Shown piece by piece: positions 12,181 through 25,633 of a stretch of DNA of 64,000 nucleotides (the first letter of the stretch is position 1; each line of letters begins with the position of its first letter). The DNA lies in the NCBI GenBank assembly GCA_020002185.1, contig CM034533.1:54927563-54991562 (forward strand). The letters run 5' to 3'. A program made the position numbers and the translations under genes. This DNA is from Paraescarpia echinospica. Lineage: Eukaryota; Annelida; Polychaeta; Sabellida; Siboglinidae. Under the pieces are notes generated by a model. The model did no database searches. It saw only the letters and a program-made list of their open reading frames with translations, and had not been told where the DNA came from.

Positions 12181-15100
12181 AGCTGTATCTTAGCCCTCGG
12201 TACTAAAAGTACGGCTCTCATACTGCCTTACCTTTAGCACTCGGTTCTCAAAGTACGGCACTCATACTGTTGTAACTTTAGCACTCGGTTCTAGAAGTAC
12301 GGCAGATAAATTGCCGTATCTTTAGCAGTCGTTTCTAAAAGTACGTGAGTTTTTTTGGAACTGCAGTCGATATGCGCGTGATTTTCATTTGTGAGCCGTA
12401 TCTTTAGCGTACGGTTCTAAAAGTGCGGCAGTTAAATTGCCGTATCTGTAGCACTCGTCTCTAAAAGTACGTGAGTTTTTGTGCGCGTGCATGTTGATGC
12501 ATAGGTGTAAGCTTTATCTTAGCCCTCAGTTCTAAAAGTACGGCGCTCATTCTGCGCGTGCGCATGCTTTTATTTCCGGTTACGTGAGTTGTATTTTTAG
12601 CATCACTTATCTAAAGGTACGGCAGTCGATATGCGCATGGGCATGATTTTCATACGTCAGCCGTATCTTTAGCGCTCTGTTCTAGAAGTACGGCAGTTAA
12701 ATTACCGTATCTTTAGCAGTCGTTTCTAAAAGTACGTCAGTTTTTTTGGTACTGCAGTCGACATAAGCGTTATTTTCATTTGTGAGCCGTATCTTTAGCG
12801 TACGGTTCTAAAAGTACGGCAATTAAATTGCCGTATCTTTAGCACTCGTTTCTAAAAGTACGTGAGTTTTTGTTCGCGTACATGTCGATGCATAGGCGTA
12901 AGCTGTATCTCAGCCCTCGTTTCTAAAAGTACGGCTCTCATACTGCCTTACCTTTAGCACTCGGTTCTCAAAGTACGGCACTCATACTGTTGTAACTTTA
13001 GCACTCGGTTCTAAAAGTACGACATTCGTTGTGCGCGAGCGCATGCTTTTATTTCTTGTTACGTGAGTTGCATTTTTAGCATCCCTTGTCTAAAGTTACG
13101 GCAGTCGATATGCGCATGCCCATGATTTTCATAAGTTAGCCGTATCTTTACCGCTCGGTTCTAGAAGTACGGCAGTTAAATTGATGTATCTTTAGCACTA
13201 ATTTCTGAAAATACGTGTGTTTTTCTGCGCGTGCATGTTGATGCATATGCGTAAGCTATAACTTAGCCCTCGGTTCTAAAAGTACGGCACTCATACTGCC
13301 GTACCTTTAGCACTCGGTTCTAAAAGTACGGCACTCATACTGTTGTAACTTTAGCACTCGATTCTAAAAGTACGGCACTTGTTCTGCGCGTGCGCATATT
13401 TTTATTTACGGTTAAGTGAGTTGTATTTTTAGCATCACTTATCTAAAGGTACGGCAGTCGATATGCGCATGCCCATGATTTTCATAAGTGAGCCGTATCT
13501 TTACCGCTCGGTTCTAGAAGTACTGCAGTTAAATTGCCGTATCTTTAGGCACCAGTTTCTAAAAAATACGTGAGTTTATCTGCGCGTGCATGTTGATGCA
13601 TATGCGTAAGCTGTATCTTAGCCCTCGGTTCTAAAAGTACGACATTCGTTGTGCGCGTGCGCATTCTTTTATTTCCGGTTACGTGAGTTGTATTTTTAGT
13701 ATCACTTGTCTAAAGGTACGGCAGTCGATATGCGCATGCACATCAATTTCATACGTCAGCCGTATCTTTAGCGCTCGGTTCTAGAAATACGGCAGTTAAA
13801 TTGCCGTTTCTAAAAGTACGTGAGTTTTATTGGTACTGCAGTCGATATGCGCGTGATTTTCATTTGTGAGCCGTATCTTTAGCGTACGGTTCTAAAAGTA
13901 CGGCAGTTAAATTGCCTTATCCTTAGCACTCGTTTCTAAAAATACGTGAGTTTTTTCTGCTCGTGCATGTTGATGCATATGCGACAGCTGTATATTAGCC
14001 TTCGGTTCTAAAATAAGGCACTCATACTGTACTAACTTTAGCACTCCGTTCCTAAAGTACGGCACTCGTTCTGCGCGTTCGCATACTTTTATTTCCGGTT
14101 AAATGAGTTGTATTTTTAGCATCACTTGTCTAATGGTACGGCAGTCCATATGCGCATGCGCATAATTTTCATACGTGAATCGTATCTTTAGCGCTCGGTT
14201 CTAGAAGTACGGCAGTTAAATTGCTGTATCTTTAGCACTATTTTGTAAAAATACGTAAGTTTTTCTGCGCGTGCATGTTGATGCATATGCGTAAGCTGTA
14301 TATTAGCCCTCGGTTCTAAAAGTACGGCACTCATACTGCCGTACCGTTAGCATTCGGTTCTAAACGTACGGCACTCATACTGTAGTAACTTTAGCACTCC
14401 GTTCCTAAAGTGCGGCACTCGTTCTGCGCGTGCGCATACTTTTATTTCCGGTTAAGTGAGTTGTATTTTAGCACCACTTGTCTAAAGGTACGGCAGTCGA
14501 TATGCGCATGCGCATGATTTTCATACGTCAGCCGTATCTTTAGCGCTCTGTTCTAGAAGTACGGCAGTTAAATTACCGTATCTTTAGCAGTCGTTTCTAA
14601 AAGTACGTGAGTTTTTCTGGTACTGCAGTCGATATCAGCGTTATTTTCATTTGTGAGCCGTATCTTTAGCGTACGGTTCTAAAAGTACGGCAGTTAAATT
14701 GCCGTATCTTTAGCACTCGTTTCTAAAAGTACGTGAGTTTTTGTTCGCGTGCATGTCGATGCATAGGCGTAAGCTGTATCTTAGCCCTCGGTTCTAAAAG
14801 TACGGCTCTCATACTGCCGTACCTTTAGCACTCGGTTCTCAAAGTACGGCACTCATACTGTTGTAACTTTAGCACTCGGTTCTAGAAGTACGGCAGATAA
14901 ATTGCCGTATCTTTAGGAGTCGTTTCTAAAAGTACGTGAGTTTTTTTGGTACTGCAGTCGATATGCGCGTGATTTTAATTTGTGAGCCGTATCTTTAGCG
15001 TACGGTTCTAAAAGTGCGGCAGTTAAATTGTTTCTAAAAGTACGTGAGTTTTTGTGCGCGTGCATGTTGATGCATATGCGACAGTTGTATCTTAGCCCTC

Positions 15101-17791
15101 AGTTCTAAAAGTACGGCGCTTATTCTGCGCGTGCGCATGCTTTTATTTCTGGTTACGTGAGTTGTATTTTTAGCATCACTTATCTAAAGGTACGGCAGTC
15201 GATATGCGTATGCCCATGATTTTCTTAAGTGAGCCGTATCTTTACCGCTCGGTTCTAGAAGTACTGCAGTTAAATTGCCGTATCTTTAGGCACCAGTTTC
15301 TAAAAATACGTGAGTTTCTCTGCGTGTGCATGTTGATGCATATGCGTAAGCTGTATCTTAGCCCTCGGTTCTAAAAGTACGACACTCGTTGTGCGCGTGC
15401 GCATACTTTTATTTCCGGTTACGTGAGTTGTATTTTTAGCATCACTTGTCTAAAGGTACGGCAGTCGATATGCGCAAGCACATCAATTTCATACGGCAGC
15501 CGTATCTTTAGCGCTCGGTTCTAGAAATACGGCAGTTAAATTGCCGTATCTTTAGCAGTCGTTTCTAAAAGTACGTGAGTTTTGTTAGAACTGCAGTCGA
15601 TATGCGCGTGATTTTCATTTGTAAGCCGTATCTTTAGCGTACGGTTCTAAAAGTACGCCAGTTAAATTGCTGTAACCTTAGCACTCGTTTCTAAAAATAC
15701 GTGTTTTTTTTCTGCGATTGCATGTTGTTGCATATGCGGCAGCTTTATCTTAGCCTTCGGTTCTAAAATACGGCACTCATACTGTAGTAACTTTAGCACT
15801 CCGTTCCTGAAGTACGGCTCTCGTTCTGCGCGTTCGCATACTTTTATTTCCGGTTAAATGAGTTGTATTTTTTGCATCACTTGTCTAATGGTACGGCAGT
15901 CGATATGCGCATGCGCATAATTTTTATACGTGAATCGTATCTTTAGCGTTCGATTCTTGAAGTACGGCAGTTAAATTGCAGTATCTTTAGCACTCTTTTC
16001 TACAAGTACGTGAGTTTTTCTGGTACGGCAGTCGATATGCGCGTGATTTTCATATGTGAGCCGAATGTTTAGCGCACGTTTCTAGAAGTACGGTAGTTGA
16101 ACAGCGTTTCTTTAGCACTCGTTCCTAAAAGTACGTGAGTTTTTCTGCACGTGCATGTTGATGCATTGTCGTAAGCTGTATCTTAACCCTCGGTTCTGAA
16201 AGTACGGCACTCATAATGCCGTACCTTTAGCACCCGGATCTAAAAGTACGGTAATCATACTGCCGTACCTTTAGGACTAGGTTCAAAAAGTACGGCCCTC
16301 ATTCTGCGCGTGCGCATGCTTTTATTTCCGGTTACGTGAGTTGCATTTTTAGCATCACTTGTCTAAAGGTACGGCAGTCGATATGCGCATGCACATGATT
16401 TTTATACGTGAGCCTATCTTTAGCACTCGGTTCTAGAAGTACGGCAGTTAAATTGCCGTATTTTTAGAACTCGTTTCTAAAAGTACGTGAGTTTTTCTGG
16501 TACTGCAGTCGATATGCGAGTGATTTTCATTTGTGAGTCGTATCTTTAGGTTACGGTTCTAAAAGTATGACAGTTAAATTGCCGTATCTGTTGCACTCGT
16601 TTCTAAAAGTACGTGAGTTTGTGTGCGCGTGGATGTTGATGTATAGGCGTAAGCTGAATAATAGCCCTCGATTCTAAAACTACGGCTCTCATACTGCCGT
16701 ACCTTTAGTACTCGGTTCTGAAAGTACGGCAATCACACTGCCGTACCTTTAGCACTCGGTTCTAAAAGTACGGCGCTCATTCTGCGCATTCGCATGCTTT
16801 TATTTCTGGTTACGTGTGTTATATTTTTAGCATCACTTGTCTAAAGGTACGATAGTCGATATGCGCATACGCAAGATTTTCATACGCGTGCCGTATCATT
16901 GCGATCGGTTTTAGAAGTACGGCAGTTAATTTGCCGTATCTTAAGCATTCGTTTCTAAAAGTACGTTAGTTTTTCTGGTATGGCAGTCGATATGCGCATG
17001 ATTTGCATATGTGAGTCGTATCTTTAGCGCACGGTTCTAGAACTACGGTATTTAAATTGCGTATGTTTAGCACTCGTTTGTAAAAGTACGTCAGTTTTTC
17101 TGCACGTGCATGTTGATGCATAGGCGTAAGGTGTGTATTAGCCCTCGGGTCTAAAAGAACGTCACTCATACTGCCGCACCTTTAGCACACGGTTCTAAAA
17201 GTACGGCACTCATTTTGCGCGAGCGCATGCTTTTATTTCTTGTTACGGGAGTTGTATTTTTAGCATCCCTTGTCTAAAGTTACGGCAGTCGATATGCGCA
17301 TGCCCATGATTTTCATAAGTGAGCCGTATCTTTACCGCTCGGTTCTAGAAGTACGGCAGTTAAATTGATGTATATTTAGCACTAATTTCTGAAAATACGT
17401 GTGTTTTTCTGCGCGTGCATGTTGATGCATATGCGTAAGCTATAACTTAGCCCTCGGTTCTAAAAGTACGGCACTCATACTGCCGTACCTTTAGCACTCG
17501 GTTCTAAAAGTACGGCACTCATACTGTTGTAACTTTAGCACTCGATTCTAAAAGTACGGCACTTGTTCTGCGCGTGCGCATATTTTTATTTACGGTTAAG
17601 TGAGTTGTATTTTTAGCATCACTTATCTAAAGGTACGGCAGTCGATATGCGCATGCCCGTGATTTTCATAAGTGAGCCGTATCTTTACCGCTCGGTTCTA
17701 GAAGTACTGCAGTTAAATTGCCGTATCTTTAGGCACCAGTTTCTAAAAATACGTGAGTTTCTCTGCGCGTGCATGTTGATGCATATGCGTA
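12181..17791. repeat. 5,611-bp higher-order repeat, copy b
   Basis: This is the second copy, in register with copy a over its whole length by landmark matching. Differences seen are scattered single bases, for example GCGTGCCG at about 16886 against GCGCGCCG in copy a. Confidence 0.88.
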
Positions 17792-20700
17792 AGCTGTATC
17801 TTAGCCCTCGGTTCTAAAAGTACGACATTCGTTGTGCGCGTGCGCATTCTTTTATTTCCGGTTACGTGAGTTGTATTTTTAGCATCACTTGTCTAAAGGT
17901 ACGGCAGTCGATATGCGCATGCACATAAATTTCATACGTCAGCCGTATCTTTAGCTCTCGGTTCTAGAAATACGGCAGTTAAATTGCCGTTTCTAAAAGT
18001 ACGTGAGTTTTGTTGGTACTGCAGTCGATATGCGCGTGATTTTCATTTGTGAGCCGTATCTTTAGCGTACGGTTCTAAAAGTACGGCAGTTAAATTGCCG
18101 TATCCTTAGCACTCGTTTCTAAAAATACGTGAGTTTTTTCTGCTCGTGCATGTTGATGCATATGCGACAGCTGTATCTTAGCCTTCGGTTCTAAAATACG
18201 GCACTCATACTGTACTAACTTTAGCACTCCGTTCCTAAAGTACGGCACTCGTTCTGCGCGTTCGCATACTTTTATTTCCGGTTAAATGAGTTGTATTTTT
18301 AGCATCACTTGTCTAATGGTACGGCAGTCGATATGCGCATGCGCATAATTTTCATACGTGAATCGTATCTTTAGCGCTCGGTTCTAGAAGTACGGCAGTT
18401 AAATTGCTGTATCTTTAGCACTATTTTCTAAAAATACGTAATTTTATCTGCGCGTGCATGTTGATGCATATGCGTAAGCTGTATCTTAGCCCTCGGTTCT
18501 AAAAGTACGGCACTCATACTGCCGTACCTTTAGCATTCGGTTCTAAAAGTACGGCACTCATACTGTAGTAACTTTAGCACTCCGTTCCTAAAGTGCGTCA
18601 CTCGTTCTGCGCGTGCGCATACTTTTATTTCCGGTTAAGTGAGTTGTATTTTAGCACCACTTGTCTAAAGGTACGGCAGTCGATATGCGCATGCGCATGA
18701 TTTTCATACGTCAGCCGTATCTTTAGCGCTCTGTTCTAGAAGTACGGCAGTTAAATTACCGTATCTTTAGCAGTCGTTTCTAAAAGTACGTGAGTTTTTC
18801 TGGTACTGCAGTCGATATAAGCTTTATTTTCATTTGTGAGCCGTATCTTTAGCGTACGGTTCTAAAAGTACGGCAGTTAAATTGCCGTATCTTTAGCACT
18901 CGTTTCTAAAAGTACGTGAGTTTTTGTTCGCGTGCATGTCGATGCATAGGCGTAAGCTGTATCTTAGCCCTCGGTTCTAAAAATACGGCTCTCATACTGC
19001 CGTACCTTTAGCACTCGGTTCTCAAAATACGGCACTCATAATGTTGTAACTTTAGCACTCGGTTCTAGAAGTACGGCAGATAAATTGCCGTATCTTTAGG
19101 AGTCGTTTCTAAAAGTACGTGAGTTTTTTTGGTACTGCAGTCGATATGCGCGTGATTTTCAGTTGTGAGCCGTATCTTTAGCGTACGGTTCTAAAAGTGC
19201 GGCAGTTAAATTGTTTCAAAAGTACGTGAGTTTTTGTGCGCGTGCATGTTGATGCATATGCGACAGCTGTATCTTAGCCCTCAGTTCTAAAAGTACGGCG
19301 CTTATTCTGCGCGTGCGCATGCTTTTATTTCTGGTTACGTGAGTTGTATTTTTAGCATCACTTAGCTAAAGGTACGGCAGTCGATATGTGTATGCCCATG
19401 ATTTTCTTAAGTGAGCCGTATCTTTACCGCTCGGTTCTAGAAGTACTGCAGTTAAATTGCCGTATCTTTAGGCACCAGTTTCTAAAAATACGTGAGTTTC
19501 TCTGCGTGTGCATGTTGATGCATATGCGTAAGCTGTATCTTAGCCCTCGGTTCTAAAAGTACGACACTCGTTGTGCGCGTGCGCATACTTTTATTTCCGG
19601 TTACGTGAGTTGTATTTTTAGCATCACTTGTCTAAAGGTACGGCAGTCGATATGCGCAAGCACATCAATTTCATACGGCAGCCGTATCTTTAGCGCTCGG
19701 TTCTAGAAATAAGGCAGTTAAATTGCCGTATCTTTAGCAATCGTTTCTAAAAGTACGTGAGTTTTGTTAGAACTGCAGTCGATATGCGCGTGATTTTCAT
19801 TTGTAAGCCGTATCTTTAGAGTACGGTTCTAAAAGTACGCCAGTTAAATTGCCGTAACCTTGGCACTCGTTTGTAAAAATACGTGTGTTTTTTCTGCGAT
19901 TGCATGTTGATGCATATGCGACAGCTGTATCTTAGCCTTCGGTTCTAAAATACGGCACTCATACTTTAGTAACTTTAGCACTCCGTTCCTGAAGTACGGC
20001 ACTCGTTCTGCGCGTTCGCATACTTTTATTTCCGGTTAAATGAGTTCTATTTTTAGCATCACTTGTCTAATGGTACGGCAGTCGATATGCGCATGCGCAT
20101 AATTTTTATACGTGAATCGTATCTTTAGCGTTCGATTCTTGAAGTACGGCAGTTAAATTGCAGTATCTTTAGCACTCTTTTCTACAAGTACGTGAGTTTT
20201 TCTGGTACGGCAGTCGATATGCGCGTGATTTTCATATGTGAGCCGAATGTTTAGCGCACGTTTCTAGAAGTACGGTAGTTGAACAGCGTTTCTTTAGCAC
20301 TCGTTCCTAAAAGTACGTGAGTTTTTCTGCGCGTGCATGTTGATGCATTGTCGTAAGCTGTATCTTAACCCTCGGTACTGAGAGTACGGCACTCATAATG
20401 CCGTACCTTTAGCACCCGGATCTAAAAGTACGGTAATCATACTGCCGTACCTTTAGGACTAGGTTCAAAAAGTACGGCCCTCATTCTGCGCGTGCGCATG
20501 CTTTTATTTCCGGTTACGTGAGTTGCATTTTTAGCATCACTTGTCTAAAGGTACGGCAGTCGATATGCGCATGCACATGATTTTTATACGTGAGCCTATC
20601 TTTAGCACTCGGTTCTAGAAGTAGGCAGTTAAATTGCCGTATTTTTAGAACTCGTTTCTAAAAGTACGTGAGTTTTTCTGGTACTGCAGTCGATATGCGC

Positions 20701-21640
20701 GTGATTTTCATTTGTGAGTCGTATCTTTAGGTTACGGTTCTAAAAGTATGACAGTTAAATTGCCGTATCTGTTGCACTCGTTTCTAAAAGTACGTGAGTT
20801 TGTGTGCGCGTGGATGTTGATGTATAGGCGTAAGCTGAATAATAGCCCTCGATTCTAAAACTACGGCTCTCATACTGCCGTACCTTTAGTACTCGGTTCT
20901 GAAATTACGGCAATCACACTGCCGTACCTTTAGCACTCGGTTCTAAAAGTACGGCGCTCATTCTGCGCATTCGCATGCTTTTATTTCTGGTTACGTGTGT
21001 TATATTTTTAGCATCACTTGTCTAAAGGTACGATAGTCGATATGCGCATACGCAAGATTTTCATACGCGCGCCGTATCATTGCGATCGGTTTTAGAAGTA
21101 CGGCAGTTAATTTGCCGTATCTTAAGCATTCGTTTCTAAAAGTACGTGAGTTTTTCTGGTATGGCAGTCGATATGCGCGTGATTTGCATATGTGAGTCGT
21201 ATCTTTAGCGCACGGTTCTAGAACTACGGTATTTAAATTGCGTATGTTTAGCACTCGTTTGTAAAAGTACGTCAGTTTTTCTGCACGTGCATGTTGATGC
21301 ATAGGCGTAAGGTGTGTATTAGCCCTCGGGTCTAAAAGAACGTCACTCATACTGCCGCACCTTTAGCACTCGGTTCTAAAAGTACGGCACTCATTCTGCG
21401 CGAGCGCATGCTTTTATTTCTTGTTACGGGAGTTGTATTTTTAGCATCCCTTGTCTAAAGTTACGGCAGTCGATATGCGCATGCCCATGATTTTTATAAG
21501 TGAGCCGTATCTTTACCGCTCGGTTCTAGAAGTACGGCAGTTAAATTGATGTATCTTTAGCACTAATTTCTGAAAATACGTGTGTTTTTCTGCGCGTGCA
21601 TGTTGATGCATATGCGTAAGCTGTATCTTAGCCCTCGGTT
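17792..21640. repeat. 5,611-bp family, shortened third copy
   Basis: This block follows copy b from about position 13,609 onward at an offset of 4,181-4,183 bp, so it lacks the first ~1,430 bp of the 5,611-bp unit. It carries more private substitutions than copies a and b have between them (for example TACGTAATTTTATC near 18436), which suggests it split off earlier or escaped homogenisation. Confidence 0.8.
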
Positions 21641-23636
21641 CTAAAAGTACGACACTCGTTGTGCGCGTGCGCATACTTTTATTTCCGGTTACGTGAGTTG
21701 TATTTTTAGCATCACTTGTCTAAAGGTACGGCAGTCGATACGCGCATGCACGTAAATTTCATACGTCAGCCTTATCTTTAACGCTCGGTTCTAGAAATAC
21801 GGCAGTTAAATTGCCGTATCTTTAGCACTAATTTCTAAAAAATACGTGTGTTTTTCTGCGCGTGCATGTTGATGCATATGCGTAAGCTGTATCTTAGCCC
21901 TCGGATCTAAAATACGGCACTCATACTGTCGTACCTTTAGCACTCGATTCTAAAAGTACAGCACTCATACTGTTGTAAATTTAGCACTCGATTATAAAAG
22001 TACGGCACTCGTTCTGCGCGTGCGCATATTTTTATTTCCGGTTAAGTGAGTTGTATTTTTAGCATCATACGTCTCAAGATACGGCAGTCGATATGCGCAT
22101 GCGCATAATTTTCATACGTGAATCGTATCTTTAGCGCTCGATTCTTGAAGTACGGCAGTTAAATTGCAGTATCTTTAGCACTCTTTTCTACAAGTACGTG
22201 AGTTTTACTGGTACGGCTGTCGATATGCGCGTGATTTTCATATGTGAGCCGAATGTTTAGCGCACGTTTCTAGAAGTACGGTAGTTGAACAGCGTATCTT
22301 TAGCACTCGTTCCTAAAAGTACGTGAGTTTTTCTGCGCGTGCATGTTGATGCATTGTCGTAAGCTGTAGCTTAGCCCTCGGTTCTAAAAGTACGGCGCTC
22401 ATAATGCCGTACCTTTAGCACTCGGATCTAAAAGTACGGCAATCATACCGCCGCACCTTTAGGACTAGTTTCAAAAAGTACGGCCCTCATTCTGCGCGTG
22501 CGCATGCTTTTATTTCCGGTTACGTGAGTTGCATTTTTAGCATCACTTGTCTAAAGGCACGGCAGTCTATATGCGCATGCGCATAATTTTTATACGTGAG
22601 CCTATCTTTAGCACTCGGTTCTAGAAGTACGGCAGTTAAATTGCCGTATTTTTAGCACTCATTTCTAAAAGTACGTGAGTTTTTCTGGTACTGCAGTCGA
22701 TATGCGCGTGATTTTCATTTGTGAGTCGTATCTTTAGATTACGGTTCTAAAAGTATAACAGTTAAATTGCCCTAACTTTTGCACTCGTTTCTAAAAGTAC
22801 GTGAGTTTGTGTGCGCGTGCATGTTGATGTATAGGCGTAAGCTGAATCATAGCCTTCTATTCTAAAACTATGGCTCTCATACTGCCGTACCTTTAGCACT
22901 CGGTTCTGAAAGTACGGCACACAGACTGGTTCTAAAAGTACGGCGCTCATTCTGCTCGTTCGCATGCTTTTATTTCTGGTTACGTGTGTTACATTTTTAG
23001 CATCACTTTTCTAAAGGTACGGTAGTCGATATGCGCATACGCACGATTTTCGGACGTGCGCTGTATCATTAGCGATCGGTTTTAGAAGTACGGCAGTTAA
23101 TTTGCCGTATCTTAAGCATTCGTTTCTAAAAGTACGTGAGTTTCTGAGGTATGGCAGTCGATATGCGCGTGATTTGCATATGTTAGTCGTATCTTTAGCG
23201 CACGGTTCTAGAACTACGATATTTAAATTGCGTATGTTTAGCACTCGTTTCTAAAAGTACGTCAGTTTTTCTGCACGTTCATGTTGATGCATAGGCGTAA
23301 GGTGTGTATTAGCCGTCGGTTCTAAAAGCACGTCACTCATACTGCCGCACCTTTAGCACTCGGTTCTAAAAGTACGGCACTCATTCTGCGCGTACGCATG
23401 CTTTTATTTCTGGTTACGTGAGTTGTATTTTTAGCATCCCTTGTCTAAAGTTACGGCAATCGATATGAATATGAGCATGCCCATGATTTTTATACGTGAG
23501 CCGTATCTTTAGCGCTCGGTTCTAGAAGTACTGCACTTAAATTGCCGTATCTTTATGCACCATTTTCTAAAAATACGTGAGTTTTTCTGCGCGTGCATGT
23601 TGATGCATATGCGTAAGCTGTATCTTAGCCCTCGGT
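21640..23636. repeat. 1,997-bp higher-order repeat, copy 1
   Basis: GATACGCGCATGCACG is diagnostic of this family and occurs at 21737, 23734, 25731, 26084 and 28081. Steps of 1,997 bp separate copies 1 to 3. The first copy differs from later ones by a few bases, for example TATCTTTAACGCTCGG at about 21773 against TATCTTTAGCGCTCGG. Confidence 0.88.
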
Positions 23637-25633
23637 TCTAAAAGTACGACACTCGTTGTGCGCGTGCGCATACTTTTATTTCCGGTTACGTGAGTTGTAT
23701 TTTTAGCATCACTTGTCTAAAGGTACGGCAGTCGATACGCGCATGCACGTAAATTTCATACGTCAGCCTTATCTTTAGCGCTCGGTTCTAGAAATACGGC
23801 AGTTAAATTGCCGTATCTTTAGCACTAATTTCTAAAATATACGTGTGTTTTTCTGCGCGTGCATGTTGATGCATATGCGTAAGCTGTATCTTAGCCCTCG
23901 GATCTAAAATACGGCACTCATACTGTCGTACCTTTAGCACTCAATTCTAAAAGTACAGCACTCATACTGTTGTAACTTTAGCACTCGATTATAAAAGTAC
24001 GGCACTCGTTCTGCGCGTGCGCATATTTTTATTTCCGGTTAAGTGAGTTGTATTTTTAGCATCACATGTCTCAAGATACGGCAGTCGATATGCGCATGCG
24101 CAAAATTTTCATACGTGAATCGTATCTTTAGCGCTCGATTCTTGAAGTACGGCAGTTAAATTGCAGTATCTTTAGCACTCTTTTCTACAAGTACGTGAGT
24201 TTTACTGGTACGGCTGTCGATATGCGCGTGATTTTCATATGTGAGCCGAATGTTTAGCGCACGTTTCTAGAAGTACGGTAGTTGAACAGCGTATCTTTAG
24301 CACTCGTTCCTAAAAGTACGTGAGTTTTTCTGCGCGTGCATGTTGATGCATTGTCGTAAGCTGTAGCTTAGCCCTCGGTTCTAAAAGTACGGCGCTCATA
24401 ATGCCGTACCTTTAGCACTCGGATCTAAAAGTACGGCAATCATACCGCCGCACCTTTAGGACTAGTTTCAAAAAGTACGGCCCTCATTCTGCGTGTGCGC
24501 ATGCTTTTATTTCCGGTTACGTGAGTTGCATTTTTAGCATCACTTGTCTAAAGGCACGGCAGTCTATATGCGCATGCGCATAATTTTTATACGTGAGCCT
24601 ATCTTTAGCACTCGGTTCTAGAAGTACGGCAGTTAAATTGCCGTATTTTTAGCACTCGTTTCTAAAAGTACGCGAGTTTTTCTGGTACTGCAGTCGATAT
24701 GCGCGTGATTTTCATTTGTGAGTCGTATCTTTAGATTACGGTTCTAAAAGTATAACAGTTAAATTGCCCTAACTTTTGCACTCGTTTCTAAAAGTACGTG
24801 AGTTTGTGTGCGCGTGCATGTTGATGTATAGGCGTAAGCTGAATCATAGCCCTCTATTCTAAAACTATGGCTCTCATACTGCCGTACCTTTAGCACTCGG
24901 TGCTGAAAGTACGGCACACACACTGGTTCTAAAAGTACGGCGCTCATTCTGCTCGTTCGCATGCTTTTATTTCTGGTTACGTGTGTTACATTTTTAGCAT
25001 CACTTTTCTAAAGGTACGGTAGTCGATATGCGCATACGCACGATTTTCGTACGTGCGCTGTATCATTAGCGATCGGTTTTAGAAGTACGGCAGTTAATTT
25101 GCCGTATCTTAAGCATTCGTTTCTAAAAGTACGTGAGTTTCTCAGGTATGGCAGTCGATATGCGCGTGATTTGCATATGTTAGTCGTATCTTTAGCGCAC
25201 GGTTCTAGAACTACGATATTTAAATTGCGTATGTTTAGCACTCGTTTGTAAAAGTACGTCAGTTTTTCTGCACGTTCATGTTGATGCATAGGCGTAAGGT
25301 GTGTATTAGCCGTCGGTTCTAAAAGCACGTCACTCATACTGCCGCACCTTTAGCACTCGGTTCTAAAAGTACGGCACTCATTCTGCGCGTACGCATGCTT
25401 TTATTTCTGGTTACGTGAGTTGTATTTTTAGCATCCCTTGTCTAAAGTTACGGCAATCGATATGAATATGAGCATGCCCATGATTTTTATACGTGAGCCG
25501 TATCTTTAGCGCTCGGTTCTAGAAGTACTGCACTTAAATTGCCGTATCTTTAGGCACCATTTTCTAAAAATACGTGAGTTTTTCTGCGCGTGCATGTTGA
25601 TGCATATGCGTAAGCTGTATCTTAGCCCTCGGT
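23637..25633. repeat. 1,997-bp higher-order repeat, copy 2
   Basis: This is a full-length copy in register with the neighbours on both sides (diagnostic GATACGCGCATG at 23734 and 25731). A minus-strand open frame at 24759-24962 is repeated at 22762 and 27109 only because its repeat is. Confidence 0.88.
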